Below, piece by piece: positions 6,152 to 13,864 of a stretch of 20,073 nt of DNA. The stretch comes from DTGL01 sp038895395 (GTDB lineage Archaea; Iainarchaeota; Iainarchaeia; Iainarchaeales; DTGL01): assembly GCA_038895395.1 (NCBI GenBank), contig JAWANJ010000013.1, positions 1 to 20,073 of the forward strand, given 5' to 3'. The translations under genes and the position numbers were made by a program. Below the pieces are notes generated by a model. It made no database searches. It saw only the letters and a program-made list of their open reading frames with translations, and was not told where the DNA came from. The stretch's first letter is position 1. Every line of letters starts with the position of its first letter.

Positions 6152-7270
6152 ATGTTAAAGATGCTGGATAAGGAAAAAATAACAGAGCTTAGAACTTGGG
6201 CATTTGCTCTAACAATAATATTATTTTTATTCATATTTTTTATCAAGCTTCTTTATGATCTTCAAATATGGAGTACATTTAAGCATGAATTTAGACATAT
6301 TGGCTTTGTAAACTTACTTCCCACAAACCCACCTCTTTTCATATTGTTAATTGTCATAATGCCTGTAGTATACTTTATAGTCAATAAGTACTCAAAAAAT
6401 GAAACCATAAAAAATATCGTAATAATAAATGCTGTTCTTCTTCCAACTCTGCTGTTCATTGAATTTGTTATATACGATGCACACGACCTTGATTTGAACA
6501 AAAGCAGCGGCTTCTTTGAAAATGCTATGGATTCAGCCCTTTACTCAGAAATATTTAAAGTAATGGCATTTTACCTTTGGACTCTTTTCCTTATGCTTTT
6601 AATATTTGCTCTGCTCTCGCCAATAGTCGATAATTTAAAAACACGCAGAAAGGTTTTGGTAAATTCTTTGGCTATAAGTTTTGGTCTTATCTTTGTGCTT
6701 TTTTCAAATTTGCTTTCTAGCTACATTGTTCTTTCACAGTATGCTTTAATGACTGATGAAGCAGAGATTGATTGCATCTATAAAACAATTAAAATTTATC
6801 CATTTGAGAATTATCCAGAAATTTATGATGAATGCTATTATAGAAACCTAATTGAAAAGTTAAGCGAAACTGAATTATCAAAAAAAACAGAAAACATGAT
6901 GAGAGCGAAAGAATATTATGGCCTATGTCTTCTATCAAAGCTTCCAATTTCAGAGTACGAAATGGTTGGATACTCGCACGGATTTTTTTCATTAATAATG
7001 GCAATAATTTGCCTAGTTTTAAGCAAAAGTGTTTTCAAAAAAGGTCGCCTGAGAAATGAATTAATAGGCAAAGGTGCAATGGCTGCTTCAGTAACATTCT
7101 GGTTTGTTAGCTACATAAAACTATCAAGTTACTTACCAATTTATCCTTTAGGGGCGCCATTAATGTCGCTATTATCGCTTGCCATTTGGTTTGCTTTGTA
7201 TTACCTCATCTACTGGCTCGCGTCAAATAGCTTTCCGGAAGATAAGAAAAAGTTAGATAAAAGCAAATGA
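6152..7270 (+). CDS. Multi-pass membrane protein with a cysteine-bearing loop
   Basis: I do not recognise a family. The 372-residue protein has about eight hydrophobic segments: roughly residues 16-35, 60-77, 86-107, 133-158, 167-193, and three after residue 280. Between the fifth and sixth lies a hydrophilic loop of about 85 residues containing three cysteines in the contexts IDCIYK, DECYYRN and YGLCLLSK, with many Asp, Glu and Tyr. That spacing resembles the Cys-containing helical repeats I associate with exported proteins of small-genome archaea, and the loop may be extracellular and disulfide-bonded. This is an inference. The C-terminus is a short Lys-rich tail. The start follows the GGTGA site. 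It converges with the next membrane-protein gene, with a 21-nt gap. Confidence 0.78.
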   Translation: MLKMLDKEKITELRTWAFALTIILFLFIFFIKLLYDLQIWSTFKHEFRHIGFVNLLPTNPPLFILLIVIMPVVYFIVNKYSKNETIKNIVIINAVLLPTLLFIEFVIYDAHDLDLNKSSGFFENAMDSALYSEIFKVMAFYLWTLFLMLLIFALLSPIVDNLKTRRKVLVNSLAISFGLIFVLFSNLLSSYIVLSQYALMTDEAEIDCIYKTIKIYPFENYPEIYDECYYRNLIEKLSETELSKKTENMMRAKEYYGLCLLSKLPISEYEMVGYSHGFFSLIMAIICLVLSKSVFKKGRLRNELIGKGAMAASVTFWFVSYIKLSSYLPIYPLGAPLMSLLSLAIWFALYYLIYWLASNSFPEDKKKLDKSK

Positions 7271-7291
7271 GATTTATTATATGCAGTGCAA

Positions 7292-8131
7292 CTAAGCTTG
7301 TGATAAGATAGTAAAAGGGATATTTTGCTCGTCTTTGTGGAAAAAAGTGCCAACAAAAGGTATCTTGTAAAAGCCAAATATTGGCAGGCCTAAAAAGAGA
7401 CTTGAGATCAGCACACCAGCATCTGTTTTGGCTACTTTTAGCGCAAGGTCCTCTGAGTATCCTGCCACAATTAAAAAAATAAAAAAACAGGTTAATGCTA
7501 ATATGAAAATGACAAATGCCGACAGCGTACCAATTACTAGCACCTCGCCATTTATTTCATTTGGTTTGATATACTTGAGAACTTTAATGAATAAAAGGAA
7601 AAGTACATAAAATAATACCAAACCAAAAACAAAAGATGCAAGATAAAATAAATAACGATAAAAAACAATAGAAAATAGGACACTAACGGCGTCCCCTCTG
7701 ATGGCTTCGTAACTTAATTTAAGAAAGACACTGCCATTGTCAGTTATATTTATATTAAATACATTCAACAGGCCTGTGATTAATATTAAAAAAGAAAGTA
7801 CAATGCCAACAGAGGCCCCAAAATCTGCAAATTCCCTAAGAATAAAATTCCCAAACTCTTCGCTGCCTTTTATTTCAATAGCAAAAAAGCGGTTGCTCAG
7901 TGGCACCTTGTGCTTTTTCTTCTTTAAGTGTATAATATAAATTGCAACACCAAGCAAAAGAAAAATAGCATCGATAATGTTTGGTCTAAAAATCAAATAA
8001 ACCAAACAGACTACGCTAGCAAGAGCTAATGCTAACGCAACTGTATAAAAGGTTATATCAATAACAACTTCCAGAAAAATACGGCCTAATTTAATTATTG
8101 TTTTTGCTTTTTCTTGATTTTTGAAAAGCAT
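7292..8131 (-). CDS. Multi-pass membrane protein of unknown function
   Basis: An unrecognised 279-residue protein with six or seven hydrophobic segments: approximately residues 24-47, 51-68, 105-125, 148-187 (probably two helices), 197-223 and 236-256. After the second segment comes a basic turn (HLKKKKHKVP), which by the positive-inside rule would face the cytoplasm. No transporter or enzyme motif stands out. ATG 8131 has no Shine-Dalgarno and lies 27.5 nt from the shared AT box, so it is predicted leaderless. Its convergent neighbour is another orphan membrane protein; the two do not look like paralogues. Confidence 0.75.
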   Translation of the reverse strand: MLFKNQEKAKTIIKLGRIFLEVVIDITFYTVALALALASVVCLVYLIFRPNIIDAIFLLLGVAIYIIHLKKKKHKVPLSNRFFAIEIKGSEEFGNFILREFADFGASVGIVLSFLILITGLLNVFNINITDNGSVFLKLSYEAIRGDAVSVLFSIVFYRYLFYLASFVFGLVLFYVLFLLFIKVLKYIKPNEINGEVLVIGTLSAFVIFILALTCFFIFLIVAGYSEDLALKVAKTDAGVLISSLFLGLPIFGFYKIPFVGTFFHKDEQNIPFTILSQA

Positions 8132-8184
8132 AATAAAAAGTAGGCTTATTTGCTTTAATAAATATTTCGGAGTAACCCTGATTT
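8132..8184. promoter_or_regulatory. Shared divergent promoter, membrane protein / basic unknown gene
   Basis: TTTAATAAAT at 8154-8163, centred at 8158.5, is 27.5 nt from the minus-strand ATG (8131) and 26.5 nt from the plus-strand ATG (8185). It is the only strong AT box between the two genes. A GGAG at 8169-8172 is 12 nt from the plus start, too far to be a convincing ribosome binding site. Confidence 0.58.
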
Positions 8185-8898
8185 ATGGCAAAGACAAGGA
8201 GAGAGCGCCTAATTGAGGCAATAAACTCTGCAATAAAAAATATGGAAGGCCAGCAGCTTGGGTTTGATTTTGCTAAACCTAAAAGCTTAAGCAGGCTAGA
8301 GCTAATAGAAATAGCAATAAAGTGTGCAATTAAACTCGGCAGCGCAAAAGGCTCAAAAAGTGATAAAGCAGCCTATTTAGCAGAAGTATTGACATTGCCA
8401 CAGCTTACAGGAAAAGGCATCGGCTTTATCTCACAGAAGGCAGTCACAGGCGGCGCTCATTACCGTGGCGTTGCAGAGCATCTAAGGTCATTAGAAAAGT
8501 TAGGAGTAGACATCGCACATCTAACAAAAATATTGCTTACCAGCAAAGTGGATTTAAGATCTATAATTCAGCAGATACCTGCAACATATCCTCCAAAAAA
8601 GAAAAGAGCAATTGAAGCAGAGCTAAGAAAAATACTTTTTTGGCACAAAAGAAGGATTGAAGGTCATGAAAAGATGCAAATTTTAATGGATTGGATCCGC
8701 AGAAAAAGGAATCTTGTGTATGGCACAAAGATTGAAAATGCTGTCAGGACAAGAGAAGATGTAAAGGAACTCGTCAGCAAAGGGGTGTCATTGGAAGAAA
8801 TTGAAAGAATTCTAAAAGCCAGATATCCTGAAAAAAAGCCAAACCAATATATTCCAAGATCGAAGAAAGGAAATAGAATCAATAGAAGACCATTATAG
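8185..8898 (+). CDS. Basic, probably helical protein of unknown function
   Basis: I do not recognise this 237-residue soluble protein. It is rich in Lys and Arg and looks mostly alpha-helical. Features include an N-terminal helix (TRRERLIEAINSAIKN), a Gly-rich central turn (GKGIGFISQKAVTGGAHYRG), a basic helix (KILFWHKRRIEGHEKMQ), a segment SKGVSLEEIERILKARYPE that looks like a short helix-turn-helix or UBA-like hairpin, and a basic disordered tail (IPRSKKGNRINRRPL). The composition suggests nucleic-acid or ribosome binding, but no catalytic motif is visible. The start is supported by the AT box 26.5 nt upstream. It converges on the ROK kinase gene with a 9-nt gap. Confidence 0.72.
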   Translation: MAKTRRERLIEAINSAIKNMEGQQLGFDFAKPKSLSRLELIEIAIKCAIKLGSAKGSKSDKAAYLAEVLTLPQLTGKGIGFISQKAVTGGAHYRGVAEHLRSLEKLGVDIAHLTKILLTSKVDLRSIIQQIPATYPPKKKRAIEAELRKILFWHKRRIEGHEKMQILMDWIRRKRNLVYGTKIENAVRTREDVKELVSKGVSLEEIERILKARYPEKKPNQYIPRSKKGNRINRRPL

Positions 8899-8907
8899 CA
8901 TAGCCAA

Positions 8908-9807
8908 CTAATTTGCATTTCTTTTTTTGTGCTCAAAAGCCAACATTGCGGCCCCAACTGCAGAAGCCACATTTCCAAGCTTTGCTGGCAATATTTTTGT
9001 ATTTTTTCTTACAAGCGTATACTTTGAGAGTTCCTTTTTTGCATTTTCTATTATAGAACTTATCTTTGATAGACCTCCGCCAACAACAATAACTTCTGGA
9101 TCAAAGATATTTATGATGTTAACAAACCCGATTGCAAGATGCTCAGAAAATTCTTTGACAGCATTGATTGCTCTTTTGTCACGTCTCTTTAAAAATTTGT
9201 GCAGCTCTTCATTGCTTTTTATTGTAAGGCCTTTTTCCTTTGCTATATCAAGAAGGGCTTTGCCATTGCAGTGAGCTTCAAAGCAGCCGGGGTTACCACA
9301 GCTGCATATCCTGCCGGAAGAGTGGTCAATTATCATGTGGCCGATCTCCGCACCACGGCCTTGGCCCTTTATAAGCAAGCCTTCGCATATTATTCCACTA
9401 CCGACGCCTGTACCAAGAGTTATCCCAATAAGATTTTTGTATTTGCGTTTGTAGCCCACTGAATACTCAGCCAAAGCAAATGCATTTGCATCATTTTCAA
9501 AAAATAGTGGCTCTTTAAAATGTCTTTTCAGATATGCCTTAAAGTTAAAATTGTTTATATAAGGCATGTTTGGTGAAAAGTGCATAATTCCTTGCTCCGA
9601 ATCAAGGAAACCTGCAAATGAAAAACCAATGCCTTTGAGCTTTTCATTTTTTTTAACTTCTTTTATCCCTTTTACAAGCAGTTGCAAAAGCTCATCCCTG
9701 CTTTTAGGTGTAAGGTGTTTTACCGCTTTCAATACTTTTCCATTTTCATTTAATAAAACAAATAGTGTTTTTGTGCCACCAACATCTACACCAACCGCTT
9801 TTTCCAA
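8908..9807 (-). CDS. ROK-family sugar kinase (probable glucokinase)
   Basis: A 299-residue ROK kinase. The phosphate-binding DVGGTKT is at residues 8-14, the catalytic base Asp106 lies in FENDANAFALAE, the second nucleotide loop is GTGVGSG at 132-138, and the ROK zinc site is formed by His157, Cys168, Cys170 and Cys175 (GHMIID, CSCGNPGC). It probably phosphorylates glucose or another hexose with ATP. The gene follows phosphoglucose/phosphomannose isomerase by 4 nt, which supports a glucose-6-phosphate role. It begins with TTG at 9807; the site GAGGTGA five bases upstream includes the TGA stop of the isomerase gene, so translation is probably coupled. N-acetyl-sugar kinase activity is an alternative. 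Confidence 0.92.
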   Translation of the reverse strand: MEKAVGVDVGGTKTLFVLLNENGKVLKAVKHLTPKSRDELLQLLVKGIKEVKKNEKLKGIGFSFAGFLDSEQGIMHFSPNMPYINNFNFKAYLKRHFKEPLFFENDANAFALAEYSVGYKRKYKNLIGITLGTGVGSGIICEGLLIKGQGRGAEIGHMIIDHSSGRICSCGNPGCFEAHCNGKALLDIAKEKGLTIKSNEELHKFLKRRDKRAINAVKEFSEHLAIGFVNIINIFDPEVIVVGGGLSKISSIIENAKKELSKYTLVRKNTKILPAKLGNVASAVGAAMLAFEHKKRNAN

Positions 9808-9811
9808 AAAA

Positions 9812-10816
9812 TCACCTCGACAATATTTGCTTAAGTTTTGTTATGTTTTCGTTTTCGCTTGGGTCCTTTTTATTTAACAGTGCAAGGTAATAGCTTGTGA
9901 AATCGCCAACCATGATACCATAAAACAAGCGCTCTGTCGGATTTTTGCCTTTTAGTGCTATCTCGAATACCTTGCTTTTTTTGCTTACTATTTTCTTTGT
10001 AAACTCAAATCGCTTTTTCATCTTTTCATTTTCATCACAGTCTCTGAAAAAAAGGAAAACAAGTTTTGGCTCAAAGTATCGAAATCCAACAATCTCGTTG
10101 TGATTCATTTCTGGCAGAACGTTGCAATGCGAAAATACGCCAGCATTTTCAGCTAGCTGACCATGGACACGCCAAACAAGTGAAGAATACTTGTCAGCAG
10201 CATAAAGCACAGGGATTTTATTATAAAGAACTTTTGCTAGTTTCCTGCCCAATCTTTCTGCATTATGCAGTTCATTTTCAAGAAAAGTTATTGTAGATTC
10301 CAATCCAAAAGATGTCTTTGTAAGACCCAAGCGCTCGGTTATTACCAACAAAGGGACTGTAAGATAACCAAGCATGTTCCTAGGAAGATTTCCGGCTGGT
10401 ACTTTAATACAAAAGTTACAGTTCTTAAGTAGGATTCCATCAGAACTTATACAGACATTCGTACAAAGGCGCTCCCCAGCTTTTTCAAAAGAACTTATTG
10501 TTTCCTCAGTGTTGCCCGAATAACTCACGAAAAAGCAGAGTGTTTTTTCATTTACAAATTCTGGCAGATCATAACTGTTGCTAACATAAACCCCAAGAGG
10601 GCATCTGTCCTTAAGAAGGTCCCTTGCTATCGCGCCACTTATCCCACTGCCACCCATACCTTGAATAAAAATGTTATTGTAGTTTCCTCTCAGTGGCTCG
10701 ATATTTTTTGAGCTTGATATTTCTAATGCATCTCTGCATTGTTCTGGAAAAGAACGTAAGAAAGAAATCGTGTTTTTTTTATCATATTTCTTTGCAAGAG
10801 TTTTATAGTCTACCAT
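9812..10816 (-). CDS. Bifunctional phosphoglucose/phosphomannose isomerase
   Basis: A protein of 334 residues from ATG 10816. It carries the SIS-domain motifs of the archaeal PGI/PMI family: GMGGSGIS at residues 53-60 and VSYSGNTEET at 97-106. These are followed by GQLAENAG at 219-226 and the PEMNHNEIVGF segment near 235-245 with its conserved Glu and His. The enzyme interconverts fructose-6-phosphate with glucose-6-phosphate and mannose-6-phosphate in the cytoplasm, feeding both glycolysis/gluconeogenesis and mannose-based glycan precursors. An in-frame TTG lies at 10825, but GGTGGT just upstream of the ATG favours 10816. It sits between gatE and the ROK kinase on the same strand. Confidence 0.92.
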   Translation of the reverse strand: MVDYKTLAKKYDKKNTISFLRSFPEQCRDALEISSSKNIEPLRGNYNNIFIQGMGGSGISGAIARDLLKDRCPLGVYVSNSYDLPEFVNEKTLCFFVSYSGNTEETISSFEKAGERLCTNVCISSDGILLKNCNFCIKVPAGNLPRNMLGYLTVPLLVITERLGLTKTSFGLESTITFLENELHNAERLGRKLAKVLYNKIPVLYAADKYSSLVWRVHGQLAENAGVFSHCNVLPEMNHNEIVGFRYFEPKLVFLFFRDCDENEKMKKRFEFTKKIVSKKSKVFEIALKGKNPTERLFYGIMVGDFTSYYLALLNKKDPSENENITKLKQILSR

Positions 10817-10825
10817 TGCTATCAA

Positions 10826-10850
10826 CCACCAATATTTTATTATTTTATAC
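10826..10850 (-). promoter_or_regulatory. Possible internal promoter and RBS for PGI/PMI
   Basis: On the minus strand GTATAAAATAA (10840-10850) overlaps the last codons of gatE and is followed by GGTGGT about 9 nt before ATG 10816. This could start a separate transcript for the isomerase and sugar kinase genes, distinct from gatE. Confidence 0.4.
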
Positions 10851-12741
10851 TTTTTAGAGCATTTTTTAACTCTTCTTTAAGTATAAAAAAAACCCTCTTA
10901 GAGTCTGCCCGTCCTTTAAGCATTTGCATTGAATCGCCCATAAGCGCGTTGATCGCATGCTCTTTTTTCGAGCTTATAAGTGCAGAGTTGTTTTTAATTA
11001 TTTGTTTTACAATCTTTCTTATTTCTTCTTCAGTAACAGAAGTTTTTGTGAAAGACTCCAATATGTTTTGGATGCTTTTTTCAGGGTTTTTTATCTTTTG
11101 CTTAAGAGCCTCAATGCTGCTTTGCCTGTCAATACCTTTGCTCTCGGCTTTGATAACAGCAATTATGTCTTCTTCGTTTAGATTTTCAGTCTCAAAGCCA
11201 TCCCTTTCAATCTTTTTTAAATCTTCGAGAAGCAAAACAGCACACCTTTTTCCATCAAATCCCAAATTTAAAAGTTTTTCAAAAAGACATGCTTGGTTGC
11301 TAAGCTTCATTTCTTCGGCTAACTTTTCACTCAAACCAATTTTTTTGTATAGCTTTAACCTTTCTGCGACAGTTAGCGGAAGATTACTTTTAAGAGAGTC
11401 AATATAAGCCTTTGAAATAAATATTTTTGGCACATCTGTTTCTGGGTACATGCGAGCTGCACCTGGCAAAGGCCTGGAGTAACAAGAATTGCCATCAGGC
11501 AATGCATCCCTAGTTTCTTCAGGAATGCAGCACATAGCTTGGACACACCTATCTGCTATTGTTTCAAATGCATTTTTGGCTTTTTCATCATCTGAAACAA
11601 TAATTACAAAAGAATCTTTTTCAGAAACATTGAGCTCTGATTTAATTTTGCAAACCTCGTCTTGTGTTATTCCGTACTTTGGAAGTTCATCGCTATGGAA
11701 TAGACCACCAATACCGTGTCTTGTTTTAATATAATCTGCAAGCTCCGTGCCAAATCTTCTTCCAGGCTGAAGCTCTAGGCCCAAGATACCAGAAAAACCC
11801 TTAAGCTTCATTCCGAAAACGTGGTTTCCGATTTTCAAAGCTTCAGAAACAATTTTACAATTAGTAGTTTTAAAGATATTGTCAAGAATCGAATATGAAT
11901 TAGTTATGTCTTCCTTTTTCAAGCCCCTACTTCTAAGCTCTTCTTTTATTTTTAACAAAGATAACTGTCTTTGTACTTCTCTTTCAACATACTTGTCAAT
12001 TAGTTCAAGTTCTTGGACTCCTTTTAGTTCCACCCTGGCACCATTTTTTATGCTGATGTTTATGTCTTGTCTTATTGTACCCAAACCACGCTTTGTTTTG
12101 CATGTTCTTCTTACGAGTTCACCTATTTTTAACGCGCATTCTTTGACCTCACGCGGAGACTCAAGTTCTGGCTTTGTTGCTATCTCTATTAAAGGTATGC
12201 CAAGCCTATCAAGGGAATAAACTATTTTTCCAGGTTCTTTTCTAACAGGCCTTGCAGCATCCTCTTCAAGAACAATTGTTTGCAATGAAACTTTCTTTTT
12301 TTCAAGATCTATAAAACCGCCTGTAGCTATCAGAGCAGTCCTCTGAAAACCAGATACGTTTGACCCATCCAATACAATCTTTCTCATAACACTAATAACA
12401 TCAAAAATTCTGGAATTACATAAAAGGGCAACCTTTAGTGCTATTTCTAGGGCCTCTTGGTTTATTTCTCCGGGCGGTTCTTCGTCGCATTCAACAAGGC
12501 AACAACATTCATTATAGAATTCGTACTCATAAACAAGCCCTTTTTTTGATTGTTCAGCGGCTGCGCGGTCATATTCACCAAGCTCTGAAGCACTGAGGTT
12601 TAGAATCCTGGAAAATGTAAAATCAGGTTTTGATGTCATAAGCTTTGAAGGGCACCTACAAAATAGTTTTCTTGTGTCAAGTTGTTGATGCACTTCCAGG
12701 CCTGCTTTAAGGCCAATCGATTTATAGTCAATAGTGGACAT
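10840..12741 (-). CDS. gatE: Glutamyl-tRNA(Gln) amidotransferase subunit E
   Basis: A full-length, 633-residue GatE. The N-terminal GatB-like kinase core begins GLKAGLEVHQQLDTRKLFCRCPS, with zinc-type cysteines at 28 and 30. It continues with the Cys cluster at 79-85 before DEEPPGEIN and VMRKIVLDGSNVSGFQRT at 118-135. The middle part (about residues 270-430) is the insertion specific to GatE rather than GatB, including LQPGRRFGTELADYIK. The C-terminal helical domain and YqeY-like tail bind tRNA. With GatD, the asparaginase-like subunit, it converts Glu-tRNA(Gln) to Gln-tRNA(Gln), an archaea-specific route. GatD is not in this window. The start is leaderless, with an ATAAA box about 30 nt upstream in the 43-nt gap after the glycosylase gene. 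Confidence 0.96.
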   Translation of the reverse strand: MSTIDYKSIGLKAGLEVHQQLDTRKLFCRCPSKLMTSKPDFTFSRILNLSASELGEYDRAAAEQSKKGLVYEYEFYNECCCLVECDEEPPGEINQEALEIALKVALLCNSRIFDVISVMRKIVLDGSNVSGFQRTALIATGGFIDLEKKKVSLQTIVLEEDAARPVRKEPGKIVYSLDRLGIPLIEIATKPELESPREVKECALKIGELVRRTCKTKRGLGTIRQDINISIKNGARVELKGVQELELIDKYVEREVQRQLSLLKIKEELRSRGLKKEDITNSYSILDNIFKTTNCKIVSEALKIGNHVFGMKLKGFSGILGLELQPGRRFGTELADYIKTRHGIGGLFHSDELPKYGITQDEVCKIKSELNVSEKDSFVIIVSDDEKAKNAFETIADRCVQAMCCIPEETRDALPDGNSCYSRPLPGAARMYPETDVPKIFISKAYIDSLKSNLPLTVAERLKLYKKIGLSEKLAEEMKLSNQACLFEKLLNLGFDGKRCAVLLLEDLKKIERDGFETENLNEEDIIAVIKAESKGIDRQSSIEALKQKIKNPEKSIQNILESFTKTSVTEEEIRKIVKQIIKNNSALISSKKEHAINALMGDSMQMLKGRADSKRVFFILKEELKNALKSIK

Positions 12742-12784
12742 GTATTTTAAACTTAAACCAAAAAAGGTTTATTTTGCTATCGCT

Positions 12785-13219
12785 TTACCGAGGCAATTTT
12801 TCCCATGGCTCAATGCCACCCAAGACTACCTTAAAAATTGGGTTTGGCCTTATTTTTTGCACAAACAGGCATTTTTTGTAAGCATTTATATCTCGAACTA
12901 AAAGTTTGTTCCGTAGGTGTTTAAACTCGTACTCCAATTGGCCGCTTGTAACAGGGATTATGCTTTGCATTTTCAAAGGCCTTATTTTTGACTTATTGAA
13001 TTTGTAGCCTCTTTTTTTACCCTCCTCAAAAACATAAGTGAGATAAGAGTTTATTGCTGCCAATGGTTGTTTATAATTGATAAACCTAATGAGTTGTGGA
13101 TGTCTTTTGTAGCCTTTTGTTTTGCCCATCAAAACCTTTCTTGCTAAAAGCCCCTCTCGCCACAAAGCAACTAGTCCTTTTGAATCTAGATAAGCTGGAC
13201 TTATGCTCCACAAGCGCAT
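12785..13219 (-). CDS. Pyrimidine-dimer DNA glycosylase / endonuclease V family
   Basis: The 144-residue protein from ATG 13219 matches the Pyr_excise family as I know it: MRLWSISPAYLDSKGLVALWREGLLARKVLMGKTKGYKRHPQLIRF, then a helical half with LAAINSYLTYVFEEGKKRGY (quoted in part). Glu22 in the WRE motif aligns with the catalytic Glu23 of T4 endonuclease V. The T4 enzyme uses an N-terminal Thr amino group as nucleophile; here the second residue is Arg, so the exact chemistry is uncertain. It probably repairs UV-induced cyclobutane dimers. The frame is open upstream to 13255, but the shared TATA box is inside that extension and lies 28.5 nt from ATG 13219, so I prefer the shorter form. Its stop lies 43 nt before gatE. 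Confidence 0.82.
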   Translation of the reverse strand: MRLWSISPAYLDSKGLVALWREGLLARKVLMGKTKGYKRHPQLIRFINYKQPLAAINSYLTYVFEEGKKRGYKFNKSKIRPLKMQSIIPVTSGQLEYEFKHLRNKLLVRDINAYKKCLFVQKIRPNPIFKVVLGGIEPWEKLPR

Positions 13220-13273
13220 CGAAAACACTTTTAGAACAACAGTATTTAAAAACAAAATATTATTATTTAAGTT
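13220..13273. promoter_or_regulatory. Shared divergent promoter, dimer glycosylase / marC
   Basis: TTTAAA at 13245-13250, within TATTTAAAAAC, is centred at 13247.5. It lies 28.5 nt from the glycosylase ATG (13219) and 26.5 nt from the marC-like ATG (13274). No Shine-Dalgarno is present on either side. Confidence 0.6.
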
Positions 13274-13864
13274 ATGATTGAAATTATAAACATTCCGTTG
13301 ATACTTCAGATTTTTGTGTTAATAAATCCATTATCATCATTGCCTGTTTTAGTTGCGGCACATTCAAAAAAAATGAAGGTAAAGGAGATTGCACTGAGAG
13401 CTACATTAATAGCACTTTCCATTGCAATAGCAATAATATTCATCGGACCATTTCTTTTTAGTATTTTCAATATAAGCATTAACTCTTTTAGAGTAGCTGG
13501 TGGAATAATCTTGCTGCTGCTTGGAATTAGTACTGCAAGACGAAGTGATGATCCGCGCGCAAGTCCAGACAATGCAGAAGCGCTTACATCTCTAATCGCA
13601 ACACCATTACTTACAGGGCCTGCAACAATCTCGTTTCTCACAATAAAAACATATGAGATTGGATTGATATCAATTTTGATAAACACCCTTGCATCTTTTT
13701 TGATTGTTGGGTTGGTTTTCGTTATTTTTGCTGCTTTGATACCGAAGATTAACACTAAGGTCATCGGAATTCTTTCAAGGATATTGGGGCTATTTTTAAC
13801 AGCAGTAGCTGTAGAAATGATAACCAATGGATTAAAAGGTATTTTTATTGCGTTAGTTTGTTAA
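13274..13864 (+). CDS. MarC-family integral membrane protein
   Basis: A 196-residue hydrophobic protein with six membrane segments and the MarC-family signatures: INPLSSLPVL near the N-terminus, RVAGGIILLLLGI in the third segment, and IATPLLTGPATISF in the middle. Its length is normal for the family. MarC was once linked to multiple antibiotic resistance in E. coli, but that has been withdrawn, and the function of the family is not established. The gene is divergent from the dimer glycosylase and its 3' end overlaps the opposing isomerase-like gene by 12 bp, another sign of compaction. Confidence 0.92.
   Translation: MIEIINIPLILQIFVLINPLSSLPVLVAAHSKKMKVKEIALRATLIALSIAIAIIFIGPFLFSIFNISINSFRVAGGIILLLLGISTARRSDDPRASPDNAEALTSLIATPLLTGPATISFLTIKTYEIGLISILINTLASFLIVGLVFVIFAALIPKINTKVIGILSRILGLFLTAVAVEMITNGLKGIFIALVC

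Noticed and set aside
10066..10296. Plus-strand open frame opposite the isomerase gene
   Set aside because: It is antisense to well-conserved PGI/PMI coding sequence, has no promoter or ribosome binding site, and its composition is that of a shadow frame. The same holds for the longer antisense frames opposite gatE, ftsZ, spt5 and the ROK kinase.
13220..13255. Longer glycosylase start at 13255
   Set aside because: It would translate through the TATA box shared with the marC-like gene, and the family N-terminus begins at the internal MRLW.
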